A DNA stretch of 64,000 nt from Acidobacteriota bacterium (GCA_018268915.1 JAFDVQ010000001.1:124001-188000); one strand, 5' to 3'. Positions 17,614 to 26,728 are shown, counted from the stretch's first letter. Numbers and translations are program-made. Notes: generated from the letters alone by a model not told the origin.

Positions 17614-20022
17614 ATGAAGTCATCATGGAGTTTTCCCGGTAGGCACTTGAAGGTTCGCGGTCATTATTTTCTGATCCTGCTTTGGATGTTTCTGCTCAGT
17701 ACATCGATAGCGCCCTGCGTTCTCGCGCAGGAGTCCCACAAGGTTGCGGCGCCGTCGAACAAGCAGCTTGCCTCGCCGGAGATCGAGCGAAAAGTGAATG
17801 CTCTGCTGAAGAAGATGACCCTCGACGAGAAGCTGGGCCAGCTAGTTCAGTACAGCGACAGCGGATATAGCGGCCAGGCGCAGACGGCGGACGAGGTAGC
17901 AAATCCCGGGAAGAATCCTACGGCGCCTCATCCAGTCGACGCGATGGAACTGGTCTCTGCCGGAAAGCTGGGCTCGCTGCTGAACCTTGTTGGGCAGGAG
18001 CGAACCAATCAGCTGCAGCACGCAGCGGTCGAAAAGAGCCGTCTGCACATTCCGTTGATGTTTGGTGCGGACATCATTCACGGATACAAGACGATTTATC
18101 CGATGCCGCTGGCGCTGGCGGCAACATTCGATCCGGAGTTGGTCAGTTCGCTCGCGCACATCTCGGCGAGCGAAGCAAGAACCGGCGGCGTGGACTGGTT
18201 CTATTCGCCCATGGTCGACATCTCGCGTGATCCGCGCTGGGGGCGGACGCAGGAGGGTGCGGGAGAAGACGCGTATCTCGGTGCTGCGATGGCAAGAGCC
18301 TACATTCGCGGTTATCAGCAGGGCGACTTGTCGCAGCCGACGAGCGTTGCCGCCTCTGTGAAGCACTACGCCGCTTACGGCGCCGCGGAAGCCGGGCGGG
18401 AATACAACACCACAGACATGTCGATGAGCAGGCTCCACCAGGATTACCTGCCTCCGTACAAAGCCGCAGTGGAAGAGGGTGCGGCGACCATGATGAGCGC
18501 GTTCAATTCGCTCAACGGTGTGCCGGCAACTGCGAATACATATCTGCTGCAGACGGTTTTGCGTGACGCATGGGGCTTCAACGGATTTGTAGTGAGTGAC
18601 TATACCGCGGTTATGGAACTGCGCAACCACGGAATCGCGCTCGATGCCGCGACGGCAGCAAAGAAGGCTCTGACAGCAGGCGTAGACATAGACATGATGT
18701 CGCACTACTACGATGCGGAACTGCCTGGACTGATCAAGTCGGGACAGGTCCCGATGAGCGTAGTGGACGAGGCGGTTCGACGCGTGCTGCGCGTGAAGTT
18801 CGCGCTTGGCCTCTTCGAACATCCGTATGCCGAGGGCAAAGAAGTAACCGCTGCAGTCCCGGAGCATAGAGCGCTCGTGCGCAAGGCCGCGGAAGAGGCG
18901 GTCGTGCTGCTTCAGAACAAGGATGTGAACGGCACGCCTGTTCTGCCTTTGCAGAAAGATGTGAAGAAGATTGCGCTGATCGGGCCGCTGTCAGACGATA
19001 CCGGCGAGATGATGGGCGCTTGGGGAATGACGAAGAGAGATCCCGACGTCGTCACCGTGAAAGACGCGCTTGAGCAGCGGCTGAAGCAAGCCGGAGGCTC
19101 GCTTCTCTACACAAAAGGAACTGAGATCAGTGGCGATTCGGAAGCGGATTTTGCCGAGGCTGTTGAGAAGGCGAAGCAGGCGGACCTTGTTGTCATGGCT
19201 CTTGGTGAGACGGCCGAGATGAGCGGAGAAGCTGGATCCCGTGCCTACCTGGACCTGCCCGGAAATCAGGAGAAGCTGCTGGAGCAGGTAGCCGCAGCAG
19301 GAAAGCCAATCGTGTTGCTTGTCTTCTCAGGACGGCCTCTGGTACTGGACCGGGCAGCGAAGTATGTACCGGCAATCATGGAGGCATGGTTTCCGGGAAC
19401 AGAAGCGGGAAACGCGATCGCAAACCTGATGTACGGAGACGTTGTACCCAGCGCAAAATTGCCGATGAGTTTTCCTCGCGCCGTAGGCCAGGAGCCGCTT
19501 TATTACAACCAGTTCCCTACGGGAAGACCTCCCGTCGGTCTCGATTTGACGCAGACGCCAAATGGAGATTCGCGGTTCTTCTCGCGCTATGTTGATGTGC
19601 AGAACGATGCGCTGTTTCCGTTCGGCTTCGGCCTCAGCTACACAAAGTTCTCCTATGACACCGTGGCAGTCTCCAGGCATGAGGTTCCGCTGAAAGACGC
19701 GGGCTCTCAAAATGCAAAGGACCTCATCACGGTAACTGCAAATGTGAAGAACACCGGCGGCCGCGAGGGAACGGAGATCGTGCAGTGTTATGTCCGCAAC
19801 CTGGGAACGAGCCTGGAACAACCCGTGCGCAGCCTGAAGGGCTTTGAAAGAGTCACGCTGAAGCCGGGCGAGTCGAAGCAGATTACTTTCAAGCTGGGTT
19901 TCCCGGAACTGTCGTTCTATAACAACGAGGGGCGTCCGGTGGTGGAGGCGACAGACTATACGGTTTGGGTGGGCGGAAGTTCGACGGCCGATCAGCACGA
20001 TGAGTTCAAGATTGTGCATTGA
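17614..20022 (+). CDS. bglX: GH3 beta-glucosidase, BglX-like
   Basis: An 802-residue periplasmic or secreted enzyme that removes terminal beta-glucosyl (or xylosyl) residues. ATG at 17614 has AAGGAGA 9 bases upstream; a TTG three codons earlier is less likely. A signal peptide ends near VLAQE. The GH3 N-terminal barrel includes KHYAAYG (250-256) and the nucleophile D329 in GFVVSDYTAV. The GH3-C domain follows (AEEAVVLLQNKD, GSRAYLDLPGNQE), then a fibronectin-III-like C-terminal domain after PFGFGLSYTKF. Length and domain order match BglX. It follows the GH39 gene and probably completes breakdown of the imported or periplasmic oligosaccharides. Confidence 0.92.
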   Translation: MKSSWSFPGRHLKVRGHYFLILLWMFLLSTSIAPCVLAQESHKVAAPSNKQLASPEIERKVNALLKKMTLDEKLGQLVQYSDSGYSGQAQTADEVANPGKNPTAPHPVDAMELVSAGKLGSLLNLVGQERTNQLQHAAVEKSRLHIPLMFGADIIHGYKTIYPMPLALAATFDPELVSSLAHISASEARTGGVDWFYSPMVDISRDPRWGRTQEGAGEDAYLGAAMARAYIRGYQQGDLSQPTSVAASVKHYAAYGAAEAGREYNTTDMSMSRLHQDYLPPYKAAVEEGAATMMSAFNSLNGVPATANTYLLQTVLRDAWGFNGFVVSDYTAVMELRNHGIALDAATAAKKALTAGVDIDMMSHYYDAELPGLIKSGQVPMSVVDEAVRRVLRVKFALGLFEHPYAEGKEVTAAVPEHRALVRKAAEEAVVLLQNKDVNGTPVLPLQKDVKKIALIGPLSDDTGEMMGAWGMTKRDPDVVTVKDALEQRLKQAGGSLLYTKGTEISGDSEADFAEAVEKAKQADLVVMALGETAEMSGEAGSRAYLDLPGNQEKLLEQVAAAGKPIVLLVFSGRPLVLDRAAKYVPAIMEAWFPGTEAGNAIANLMYGDVVPSAKLPMSFPRAVGQEPLYYNQFPTGRPPVGLDLTQTPNGDSRFFSRYVDVQNDALFPFGFGLSYTKFSYDTVAVSRHEVPLKDAGSQNAKDLITVTANVKNTGGREGTEIVQCYVRNLGTSLEQPVRSLKGFERVTLKPGESKQITFKLGFPELSFYNNEGRPVVEATDYTVWVGGSSTADQHDEFKIVH

Positions 20023-20081
20023 GGCCTGAGCCGCCAAAATCCAGGGCGTTGAACATTCATCAACTCAGAATTCACATAGAG

Positions 20082-20115
20082 CGGCGATACTGGTTGCAAT
20101 GAACTGGTATCGCCG
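20082..20115 (+). promoter_or_regulatory. RNA hairpin enclosing the next gene's start codon
   Basis: CGGCGATAC (20082-20090) pairs with GTATCGCCG (20107-20115), and the inner bases extend the stem with two G-T wobbles and three pairs. The 6-base loop (20096-20101) holds the ATG of the following gene at 20099-20101. A T-rich GTTTTGTTTG follows. No Shine-Dalgarno sequence is visible. It may be a terminator for the GH3 transcript, a translation control element, or both. Confidence 0.5.
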
Positions 20116-22798
20116 TTTTGTTTGTCTGGCTCTGATGTGTGCTTCTGCGGGGTATTTATTCGCGCAGACGCCGGTGAACGCTACGCTGCCCAATGGCAGG
20201 CAGATCGAGCCCGCGGGCAAGTGGATTCCGATGGCGCCCTATCCCTTCGCGCTCGCGCTACGCCCTGATGGTGCGCAGGTTGCAGTGCCGTCGATCGGTT
20301 TTCCATTTGCGATGAACGTTATCGATGATCCAACGTCGGACAATCCGAGGACTCAACGTTTTCCAAAGACGAGGGAAAACGATCCGGCTGTTGAGGTTGA
20401 CGCTGGCGTTGCGTATTCAGCGGATGGCAAGCGACTTTACGTTTCCACGGGCGACTCGGGAAAGGTACGCGTCTATGACACGGCAACGTGGGATGCTATC
20501 AAGGCAGCCTCGCTGGACGGTGCGATCGGAGACCGCAACTTCGATAAAAGTTTTGCCGGGGCTCTGGCGATTTCAAAGGATAGCAAGCTTCTGTTTGTTG
20601 TCGACGAGGGCAACTGGCGCATCGTTGTCTTGAACGCCGAGACGCTGGAGAAAATTGGCTGTGCCTCGACCGGCCGATATCCCTTTGGGCTTGCGCTGTC
20701 GCCGGACGGATCGAAGCTCTACGTCACGAACACAGGGCTCTTCGAGTATCAGACGATACCTGGCCTTGGAACCGGAGAGCATCCACCGGGAGGCCTGCGC
20801 TTCCCGCCATTCGGATATCCGTCAGCAAACGCGCGAGAAGGAGCGGTAGTCGAAGGGAAGCAAGTGCCAGGTTTAGGCGATGAGAACTCGGATGAGGGCA
20901 GCTCGCTTTGGACGATTGACATAGGCCATCCAGAGAAACTGTCGGTGATCTCAAAGCTGCGTCTTGGAGATGCAATTGTCGAGTCTGGCGGAGGGGCCGT
21001 TGGTGGAGCTGCGCCTACGGGGGTGGCTGCGGCACAGGATGCCGTCTATGTTGCTCTCTCGCACAAAGACTCGGTGGTGAAAATCAGTGCCGATGGCACG
21101 CGCGTTCTGGTAGAAGCGCCCCTCTCGCCATTCTCAGGCGAGGAATTTGAAGATGCGCGGCATAGGCCACTGCGCGGAGTAATGCCGAGCGGCGTGGCTG
21201 TGCATGGTGATCGAGTCTACGTAGCTGAATCGGGGATCAATGCAGTGGCAATTCTCGACTCAGAGACGATGCGTGTTATCGAACACATTCCGGTCGGATG
21301 GAATCCGTCTGCGGTTGCCGTAGATAAGCACGGTAGAAATCTCTTTGTTGTGAACACCAAAGGAAAGGGCGCAGGGCCAAACGGAGGAAATGCGCACGAT
21401 CCGCATGCGCCAACCTATATTGGATCGCTGGAGTTGGGAAGTTTGAGCGCGATTCCTCTAGCGGGATTGCGCGACGCAGACAGCTTGACGAAGCAGGTCG
21501 TCGCTCTGAACACGGCGAACACTGCGCACCAGACAAAGCTGCCGAGGCTGAAGCATTGTTTTCTGGTCATTCGCGAGAACCGGACATTCGATGAAGTTCT
21601 TGGAGATTTACCAGGAGTAAACGGGGACGCATCGCTGGCCCGCTATGGGATGGAGGGGTGGGCAGCGCTGGACGATGACGCCGGTCATAAACGAGTGACT
21701 TCGTCTGAAGTGAAGCACCTGAAGGTGACGCCGAATCTGCATGCACTGGCGCAGCAGTTTGCTGTCAGCGACAACTTCTACGTGGACTCAGATGTCTCAG
21801 CGGACGGTCATCGCTGGGTGATGGGAATCAATCCCACGCCATTCTTTAACACTGCGTGGACATCGAATTATGGCGGTCGTCGGCATGAGAATGCGCGGGC
21901 GAAGCAGCCGGGCAGGCGAGCACTGTTCGGCGGCGCCGATGCCCCGATGCCGGAGGATGAACCGCAGTTCGGCTCGCTGTGGGAGCATATTGCCGCCGGT
22001 GGGAAGAGCGGGCCGGGCATACTCAACTACGGAGAAGGGCTCGAAGTGGAAGGAAGTGACGAGCACGCAGGAGTAGAGCCGGAGGGCCAGCGGCTGCTGC
22101 TCAATGCGCCAGTTCCCCGGCCGGTCTTCGAATCAAGCGATCGACATTTTCCTACGTTCAATCTCGGAATCCCCGACCAGATGAGGTTCAGAGAGTTCGA
22201 ACGGGATTTTGGTCGTAGGCTGGCAGCAGGAAAGGTGCCGGGCCTGATTGTGATTCGGCTGCCAAACGATCACACTGCGGAGCCAAGGCCGAACGACGGA
22301 TATCCTTACCGTGCTTCCTACGTCGCAGATAACGACCTCGCCGTGGGGCGCATAGTCTCCTATTTGTCGAAAACATCAATCTGGAAGGATTCCGCCCTGT
22401 TTGTGACAGAAGATGACGCGCAGGGTGGCGTGGATCATGTGGATGCTCATCGGAGCATTCTGATGGTAGCGAGCCCGTGGGTGAGGCCGGGCATAGTCGC
22501 GCACGGTCACAGCAGCATGGGATCCATCATCAAGACGATTGACGAACTGCTTGGACTGGGGCCGTTGAATCTTGAAGACGCGCTTGCGGGAGACCTATCA
22601 GAGATGTTCGATACGCAGCCGCGCATGGAGCCTTTCAAGTATGTACAGGCGGATCCGCGTGTCTTTGTGCCTGCGAAGGCCAGAGTGGCGCGGCCAAAGA
22701 CCAAAAAAGAAGCAGCAGAGCTGCGCGACATGGATGACGCGGAAGAGATCCGCCACGAGATGGAGAAGTCGGCTGGATCGCTTCGCCGTCCCGACTAG
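20099..22798 (+). CDS. YncE-like beta-propeller fused to phosphoesterase (PF04185)
   Basis: An 899-residue secreted protein with a signal peptide of about 22 residues (MNWYRRFVCLALMCASAGYLFAQ). Residues about 30-460 form a YncE/NHL-type seven-bladed propeller (ADGKRLYVSTGDSGKVRVYDT, SPDGSKLYVTNTG). Residues 480-780 match the phosphoesterase/phospholipase C superfamily of alkaline-phosphatase fold, with RENRTFDEVLGDLPG, SADGHRWVMG and VTEDDAQGGVDHVDAHRS holding likely metal ligands. The last 80 residues are charged and Lys/Glu-rich. Substrate is unknown; phosphate or phospholipid ester hydrolysis is the family expectation. The start codon lies in a hairpin loop. Confidence 0.87.
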   Translation: MNWYRRFVCLALMCASAGYLFAQTPVNATLPNGRQIEPAGKWIPMAPYPFALALRPDGAQVAVPSIGFPFAMNVIDDPTSDNPRTQRFPKTRENDPAVEVDAGVAYSADGKRLYVSTGDSGKVRVYDTATWDAIKAASLDGAIGDRNFDKSFAGALAISKDSKLLFVVDEGNWRIVVLNAETLEKIGCASTGRYPFGLALSPDGSKLYVTNTGLFEYQTIPGLGTGEHPPGGLRFPPFGYPSANAREGAVVEGKQVPGLGDENSDEGSSLWTIDIGHPEKLSVISKLRLGDAIVESGGGAVGGAAPTGVAAAQDAVYVALSHKDSVVKISADGTRVLVEAPLSPFSGEEFEDARHRPLRGVMPSGVAVHGDRVYVAESGINAVAILDSETMRVIEHIPVGWNPSAVAVDKHGRNLFVVNTKGKGAGPNGGNAHDPHAPTYIGSLELGSLSAIPLAGLRDADSLTKQVVALNTANTAHQTKLPRLKHCFLVIRENRTFDEVLGDLPGVNGDASLARYGMEGWAALDDDAGHKRVTSSEVKHLKVTPNLHALAQQFAVSDNFYVDSDVSADGHRWVMGINPTPFFNTAWTSNYGGRRHENARAKQPGRRALFGGADAPMPEDEPQFGSLWEHIAAGGKSGPGILNYGEGLEVEGSDEHAGVEPEGQRLLLNAPVPRPVFESSDRHFPTFNLGIPDQMRFREFERDFGRRLAAGKVPGLIVIRLPNDHTAEPRPNDGYPYRASYVADNDLAVGRIVSYLSKTSIWKDSALFVTEDDAQGGVDHVDAHRSILMVASPWVRPGIVAHGHSSMGSIIKTIDELLGLGPLNLEDALAGDLSEMFDTQPRMEPFKYVQADPRVFVPAKARVARPKTKKEAAELRDMDDAEEIRHEMEKSAGSLRRPD

Positions 22799-23165
22799 AA
22801 AGGGGTGCACGCGACAAGATGCAGGTCAGCACAGGACGATTCTTCTGTACGCCCTGGCAGAGCGCCGGATGATGCGTGTCAGATGCATTAGCTTGAGGCT
22901 GGGAACGTTTACAGGGGGCCCGGGGCAGTGGATCTGCATGATTTTTAACGTCGAGTTGAAGGTAGACTGCAAGCCGTTTTGGCCTGCTTGAAACATCTCA
23001 CTTGCGAAACATAAGCCGGACACCGCAAGATGTGTCAGCGCCATCGAACGAGATGGATTAGGTGGTCGAAGTCAGTATTGCGGGTTCAGGAAGCACTGGG
23101 ACACCCGGGAAGGGTCAGAAGTAAGCGGTATCGGTAGAGATCGACAGCCGGAAGGAAAGCGCCCC
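22799..23165. other. Intergenic region, no gene recognised
   Basis: About 370 bases before the histidine kinase gene. Short open frames here lack start signals and family resemblance. I saw no clear terminator, promoter or palindrome apart from the kinase ribosome site AAGGAAAG near 23152-23159. Confidence 0.5.
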
Positions 23166-24722
23166 ATGGCGTCAATTGCAGGGACCGACATAGACCGACA
23201 AGACCGGGATCCAGATTCCAGCGCGAACCCGAAAGACGCCGCATTACTGCTTCAGGAAGCTACCGCCGCATTCAGAAAACGTGGGAGCGGGACAGACGCG
23301 ATGGATGAAACTCCTCCCGAGACCCTGGCTTCGAGTATCGAGGCAAAGTACCGGGCGTTGCTGGAGCAGATACCAGCCGTAGTGTTCATGGCCTACATGG
23401 ACCGCGGTACCAGTGAGGCTTACGTCAGCCCGGAAATCGAAGCCACTTTGGGCTACTCGAGAGATGAGTGGCTGAACGATCCCATGCGGTGGTACGACCG
23501 CATTCATCCCGATGACAAACAGCGTTGGAGCGTGGAAACAGCGGAGATGTTCCTCTCTGGTAAACCTCTGCGGTCCTCCTACCGCGTCCTTTCGCAAAGC
23601 GGTCGAACCGTATGGTTTCGTTGCGACGCCCGCATGGAGCGCAGGCCTGACGGGAAGCCGTGGTTCATCCATGGAGTCGCTTTCGATATCTCCGACTTGA
23701 AGGAGACGGAAAGAGCACTTCAGCAGGAGAGGAACTTCATCTCAGGAATTCTTGAGACGGTGGGAGCGCTGATAACGGTCCTGGACGAAGACGGGCGCAT
23801 CCTGCGTTTCAACAGGACATGTGAAGTGACCACCGGCTACAAGTTCGAAGAGGTGCGAGGAAGATACATCACGGAGTTTCTCGCGTTGCCGGAGGAGGTT
23901 GCGCGTGCACATTCGGTGATCGAGCAATTACGCGAGGGCTCCTTGTCAATCGATTGCAAGAGCCACTGGGTTACGCGGGATGGAGCGACGCGGCTGATTG
24001 CGTGGTCGAGCATGTCTTTGGCTGAGAGCGATGGACAGCCCCGATGCATCATTGCGACAGGCATCGATATCACAGAGCGAGAGCATCTTGAGCGGGCTCT
24101 CCTCGACGTGAGCGCGCGAGAGCAGAGGCGGATCGGGCAGGATCTGCATGATGGATTGGGGCAGCATCTGACCGGCATCGCCTTCATGGCCAAGGTTCAC
24201 GAGAAGAAACTCTCCGAGACCGATCCGGTTGCTGCGGCGGAAACCGGGAAGCTGGTTCGGCTGGTGAATGAGGCGGTTCACAAGACACGGGAACTGGCGC
24301 GCGGACTTCTGCCGGTCATGTCCGATACGCAGGGACTGATGTCGGCGCTGCAGATGTGGGCTGACGAAGTAGAAGACATCTACGGAGTCTCTTGCGACTT
24401 CGAGTGCACGTCGCCGGTTTTGATTCGCGACATTACAACTTCCACGCATCTGTATCACATCGCGCAGGAAGCAGTGAACAATGCCATCAAACATGGATCC
24501 GCGAAGAATATCCTGATTCGGCTCTCAATCGAAGGCGATCTGGGAAGGCTGCAGATTGTGGATGATGGTAAAGGGATACCGGAAAAGCAGCAGAACTCAA
24601 GGGGTATGGGGCTGCACATCATGACATACCGCTCGGCGATGATAGGCGGGCGGGTCGACATTTCAAGGAACGCGGAGCGCGGCACGACCGTCGCCTGTAT
24701 GTTTCCAATTAAGCAGCAGTAG
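23166..24722 (+). CDS. PAS-domain sensor histidine kinase, NarX/DesK-like (HisKA_3)
   Basis: A 518-residue soluble kinase with no membrane segment. ATG at 23166 with AAGGAAAG upstream. Two PAS/PAC domains cover about residues 58-180 (YVSPEIEATLGYSRDEW...HPDD) and 185-310 (VLDEDGRILRFNRTCEVTTGY). The HisKA_3 phospho-acceptor is H328 in RRIGQDLHDGLGQHL. The HATPase domain (about 420-515) has the N-box EAVNNAIKHG and G-box DDGKGIP and GMGLHIM. It almost certainly phosphorylates the regulator encoded 26 bases downstream. The signal is unknown; cytosolic PAS domains suggest a redox, gas or small-molecule cue. Confidence 0.93.
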   Translation: MASIAGTDIDRQDRDPDSSANPKDAALLLQEATAAFRKRGSGTDAMDETPPETLASSIEAKYRALLEQIPAVVFMAYMDRGTSEAYVSPEIEATLGYSRDEWLNDPMRWYDRIHPDDKQRWSVETAEMFLSGKPLRSSYRVLSQSGRTVWFRCDARMERRPDGKPWFIHGVAFDISDLKETERALQQERNFISGILETVGALITVLDEDGRILRFNRTCEVTTGYKFEEVRGRYITEFLALPEEVARAHSVIEQLREGSLSIDCKSHWVTRDGATRLIAWSSMSLAESDGQPRCIIATGIDITEREHLERALLDVSAREQRRIGQDLHDGLGQHLTGIAFMAKVHEKKLSETDPVAAAETGKLVRLVNEAVHKTRELARGLLPVMSDTQGLMSALQMWADEVEDIYGVSCDFECTSPVLIRDITTSTHLYHIAQEAVNNAIKHGSAKNILIRLSIEGDLGRLQIVDDGKGIPEKQQNSRGMGLHIMTYRSAMIGGRVDISRNAERGTTVACMFPIKQQ

Positions 24723-24748
24723 GGGATGCGGGTGCAAAGGAAATGCAA

Positions 24749-25459
24749 ATGACGAACGCTATCGTTTCTGAGCAGGTTGCGCCTCTTGTCAAAAAGTCTG
24801 TGCTAGTCATCGATGATCATCCCCTGCTGCGGCAGGGGATCGCGATGCTGATCAACCAGCAAACAGATCTGCGTGTCTGTGGTGAAGCTGAGGACATGCG
24901 TGTTGCCTTGCAGTGCATCGTCCAGCTCAATCCCGACATCATCGTTTTGGACATTTCACTGAAGGGTCCGGACGGCCTCGAAGTGCTGAAGACGATCCGC
25001 GCCACCAATGCGGATATTCCAGTCCTTGTTCTCTCCATGCATGACGAATCCATTTACGCGGAGCGTGCCTTGCGGGCGCGCGCCAATGGCTACATCATGA
25101 AGCAGGAGGCGACGGAGAAGGTTCTAGTAGCCATACGTCGCATTCTGGAAGGCGAAGTCTATCTCAGCGAAGCAATGTCGAAGAAGCTTCTTCAGCAGTT
25201 TATTGACGGAGCATCTTCGCCCCTGGAGTCGCGCGTGGCTGCGCTTTCGGATCGCGAACTGGAAGTGTTCCGGCTGATCGGCGAAGGCAGAGCGACTCGC
25301 GAAATCGCGGAAGAGCTACACCTGAGCGTGAAGACGGTCGAGACCTACCAGGCGCACATCAAAGAAAAGCTGGGACTGAAAAGCGGTCGTGAGCTGATTC
25401 AGCACGCCATCCAGTGGAAGATCAGTGGCAGGGTTGATACGGCCGGACCGTCGGCCTGA
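24749..25459 (+). CDS. NarL/LuxR-family response regulator
   Basis: A 236-residue two-component regulator. The ATG at 24749 is preferred over that at 24743 because AAAGG (24736-24740) is then about 8 bases away. The receiver domain has the acidic pair DDH near residue 22 and the phospho-acceptor D68 in IIVLDISLKGPDG. The LuxR-type helix-turn-helix covers about residues 168-225 (LSDRELEVFRLIGEG, LHLSVKTVETYQAHIKEKL). It forms an operon with the upstream kinase. It ends on a hairpin terminator and is convergent with the radical SAM gene of the NO-defence island. Confidence 0.94.
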   Translation: MTNAIVSEQVAPLVKKSVLVIDDHPLLRQGIAMLINQQTDLRVCGEAEDMRVALQCIVQLNPDIIVLDISLKGPDGLEVLKTIRATNADIPVLVLSMHDESIYAERALRARANGYIMKQEATEKVLVAIRRILEGEVYLSEAMSKKLLQQFIDGASSPLESRVAALSDRELEVFRLIGEGRATREIAEELHLSVKTVETYQAHIKEKLGLKSGRELIQHAIQWKISGRVDTAGPSA

Positions 25460-25466
25460 GTTTTTT
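25441..25466 (+). terminator. Rho-independent terminator overlapping the regulator stop codon
   Basis: GGCCG (25441-25445) pairs with CGGCC (25452-25456) around a 6-base loop; the stop codon TGA follows, and a six-T run starts at 25461. The stem is short but GC-only, and the placement at the end of the kinase-regulator operon fits. Confidence 0.65.
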
Positions 25467-25505
25467 CGTGCTCTAACCGAGTTGAGCTAAAAGTAATATC
25501 CTTCG

Positions 25506-26648
25506 TCACGCCCCTTGGAGGACGTGAAGCGTGGGTCTCCTGGATTGGTGCTCGGCCGGCGCGTATCCCTTCGGGACATACGCGCAGCAGGGCTCTTCCC
25601 CGAGAGGATTGCCCGTGAGGGCGTAAGCCCGTGCGCGGGAGCCTCCACAAATCTGCTTGAACTCGCAGGCCCCGCATTTGCCTTCGAGTTTCGATGTGTC
25701 GCGCAGATCGCGGAACAGGGGCGCTTCAAGGTAGATGCTCTCGAGGCTGTGCTCGCGAATGCTGCCGGCTGAGACTGGCAAGAAGCCGCTGGGAAAGACT
25801 TCGCCCTTATGTGAGATAAAGACGAAGCCTTTGCCGTCATTCAGACCACGCGGTGCACGGCCGATGTCGTCCGCTGAGACTTGCGCGTTGACTTGAGTTG
25901 CTCCTGCACGCTTTTCAGCAACCTTCTGTTGCAGGATGTAGCGACGGTAGTGCTGAGCTTCTGTTGTCTTGATATCGAAGGTGGCCGACTTCGACAGCTG
26001 ATGAAGTTTATCGAAAATGCCTTCGAACTCATCGGCGCTGAGCAGATCATTCAGCTTGCCGCGACCGGTAGGCACGAGAAAAAAGACGCTCCAGAGAGTG
26101 ATGCGAAGTTGTTCCATGAGCGCGACGATCTCATCGATCTCGGCGATGTTTCTGCGGCTGAAGGTCGTGTTGATCTGGACAGGCAGACCAACTTCGTTGG
26201 CCCAGCGCACCGCATCGAGCGTCCGCGCAAACGATCCGGACAGTCCGCGAAACGCGTCGTGTGTCGCGGCAGAGGCGCCATCCATGCTGACGGCCAGGCG
26301 AGCCAGGCCTGCTTCTTTCAGGCGCACAATCACATCGCGAGTGAGGAGAGGTGTTGCGCTGGGTGTGAGAGAAACCCGGACGCCGACGGAACGCGAGTAG
26401 CTGATCAGTTCAAACAGGTCAGGCCGCTTGATTGGGTCGCCGCCGGTGAGCACGAAGACGGGGACCTTCCACGCCGCAATCTGATCGATAAGCCTTTTTC
26501 CTTCAAGCGTAGTGAGTTCTTGCGGGTGCCGCTCAGGCTGCGCTGATGCGCGGCAGTGGACGCAGGCAAGATCGCATGCCTGGGTGACCTCCCAGATGGC
26601 AATGAAGGGGCGCTCATTGAAGTCGACAGTCTGGATTTGCGGGTTCAT
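25506..26648 (-). CDS. Radical SAM/SPASM protein (AhbD/NirJ-like)
   Basis: A 380-residue iron-sulfur enzyme. The start at 26648 (MNPQIQTVDFNERPF) matches the usual start of this family just before the SAM domain; the open frame extends further but without family resemblance. The radical SAM motif is CDLACVHC (about residues 25-32), followed by VLTGGDPIKRPDL. A SPASM-type C-terminus has CGACEFKQICGGSRARAYA and a final Cys pair (EPCCAYVP). It resembles the haem-biosynthesis-related and peptide-modifying radical SAM group. Its gene is back-to-back with nnrS, and their promoters share a palindrome, so a role in NO stress or haem-related repair is inferred. No Shine-Dalgarno is present. Confidence 0.85.
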   Translation of the reverse strand: MNPQIQTVDFNERPFIAIWEVTQACDLACVHCRASAQPERHPQELTTLEGKRLIDQIAAWKVPVFVLTGGDPIKRPDLFELISYSRSVGVRVSLTPSATPLLTRDVIVRLKEAGLARLAVSMDGASAATHDAFRGLSGSFARTLDAVRWANEVGLPVQINTTFSRRNIAEIDEIVALMEQLRITLWSVFFLVPTGRGKLNDLLSADEFEGIFDKLHQLSKSATFDIKTTEAQHYRRYILQQKVAEKRAGATQVNAQVSADDIGRAPRGLNDGKGFVFISHKGEVFPSGFLPVSAGSIREHSLESIYLEAPLFRDLRDTSKLEGKCGACEFKQICGGSRARAYALTGNPLGEEPCCAYVPKGYAPAEHQSRRPTLHVLQGA

Positions 26649-26681
26649 AAGCGTATAGAACCAGCAGATTGCGGGCAATGC
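26649..26681 (-). promoter_or_regulatory. -10-like element and leaderless start of the radical SAM gene
   Basis: Read leftward, TTCTAT (26660-26655) lies 29.5 bp from the centre of the adjacent palindrome. A transcript started at the usual distance would begin on the A of the ATG. No ribosome site exists between them. This suggests a leaderless message, but it is prediction only. Confidence 0.4.
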
Positions 26682-26697
26682 AGTGACGAAAGTCGCT
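26682..26697. promoter_or_regulatory. Crp/Fnr-type palindrome, copy A (radical SAM gene)
   Basis: AGTGACGAAAGTCGCT, an imperfect inverted repeat with AGTGAC/GTCGCT arms and a GTGA-N6-TCGC core. Its centre (26689.5) is 41.5 bases from the start codon of the leftward radical SAM gene. The same motif recurs before nnrS, norB and ric. Confidence 0.65.
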
Positions 26698-26728
26698 CGA
26701 TTTCGGGCCTGCGGGATTTTTCGCATCG

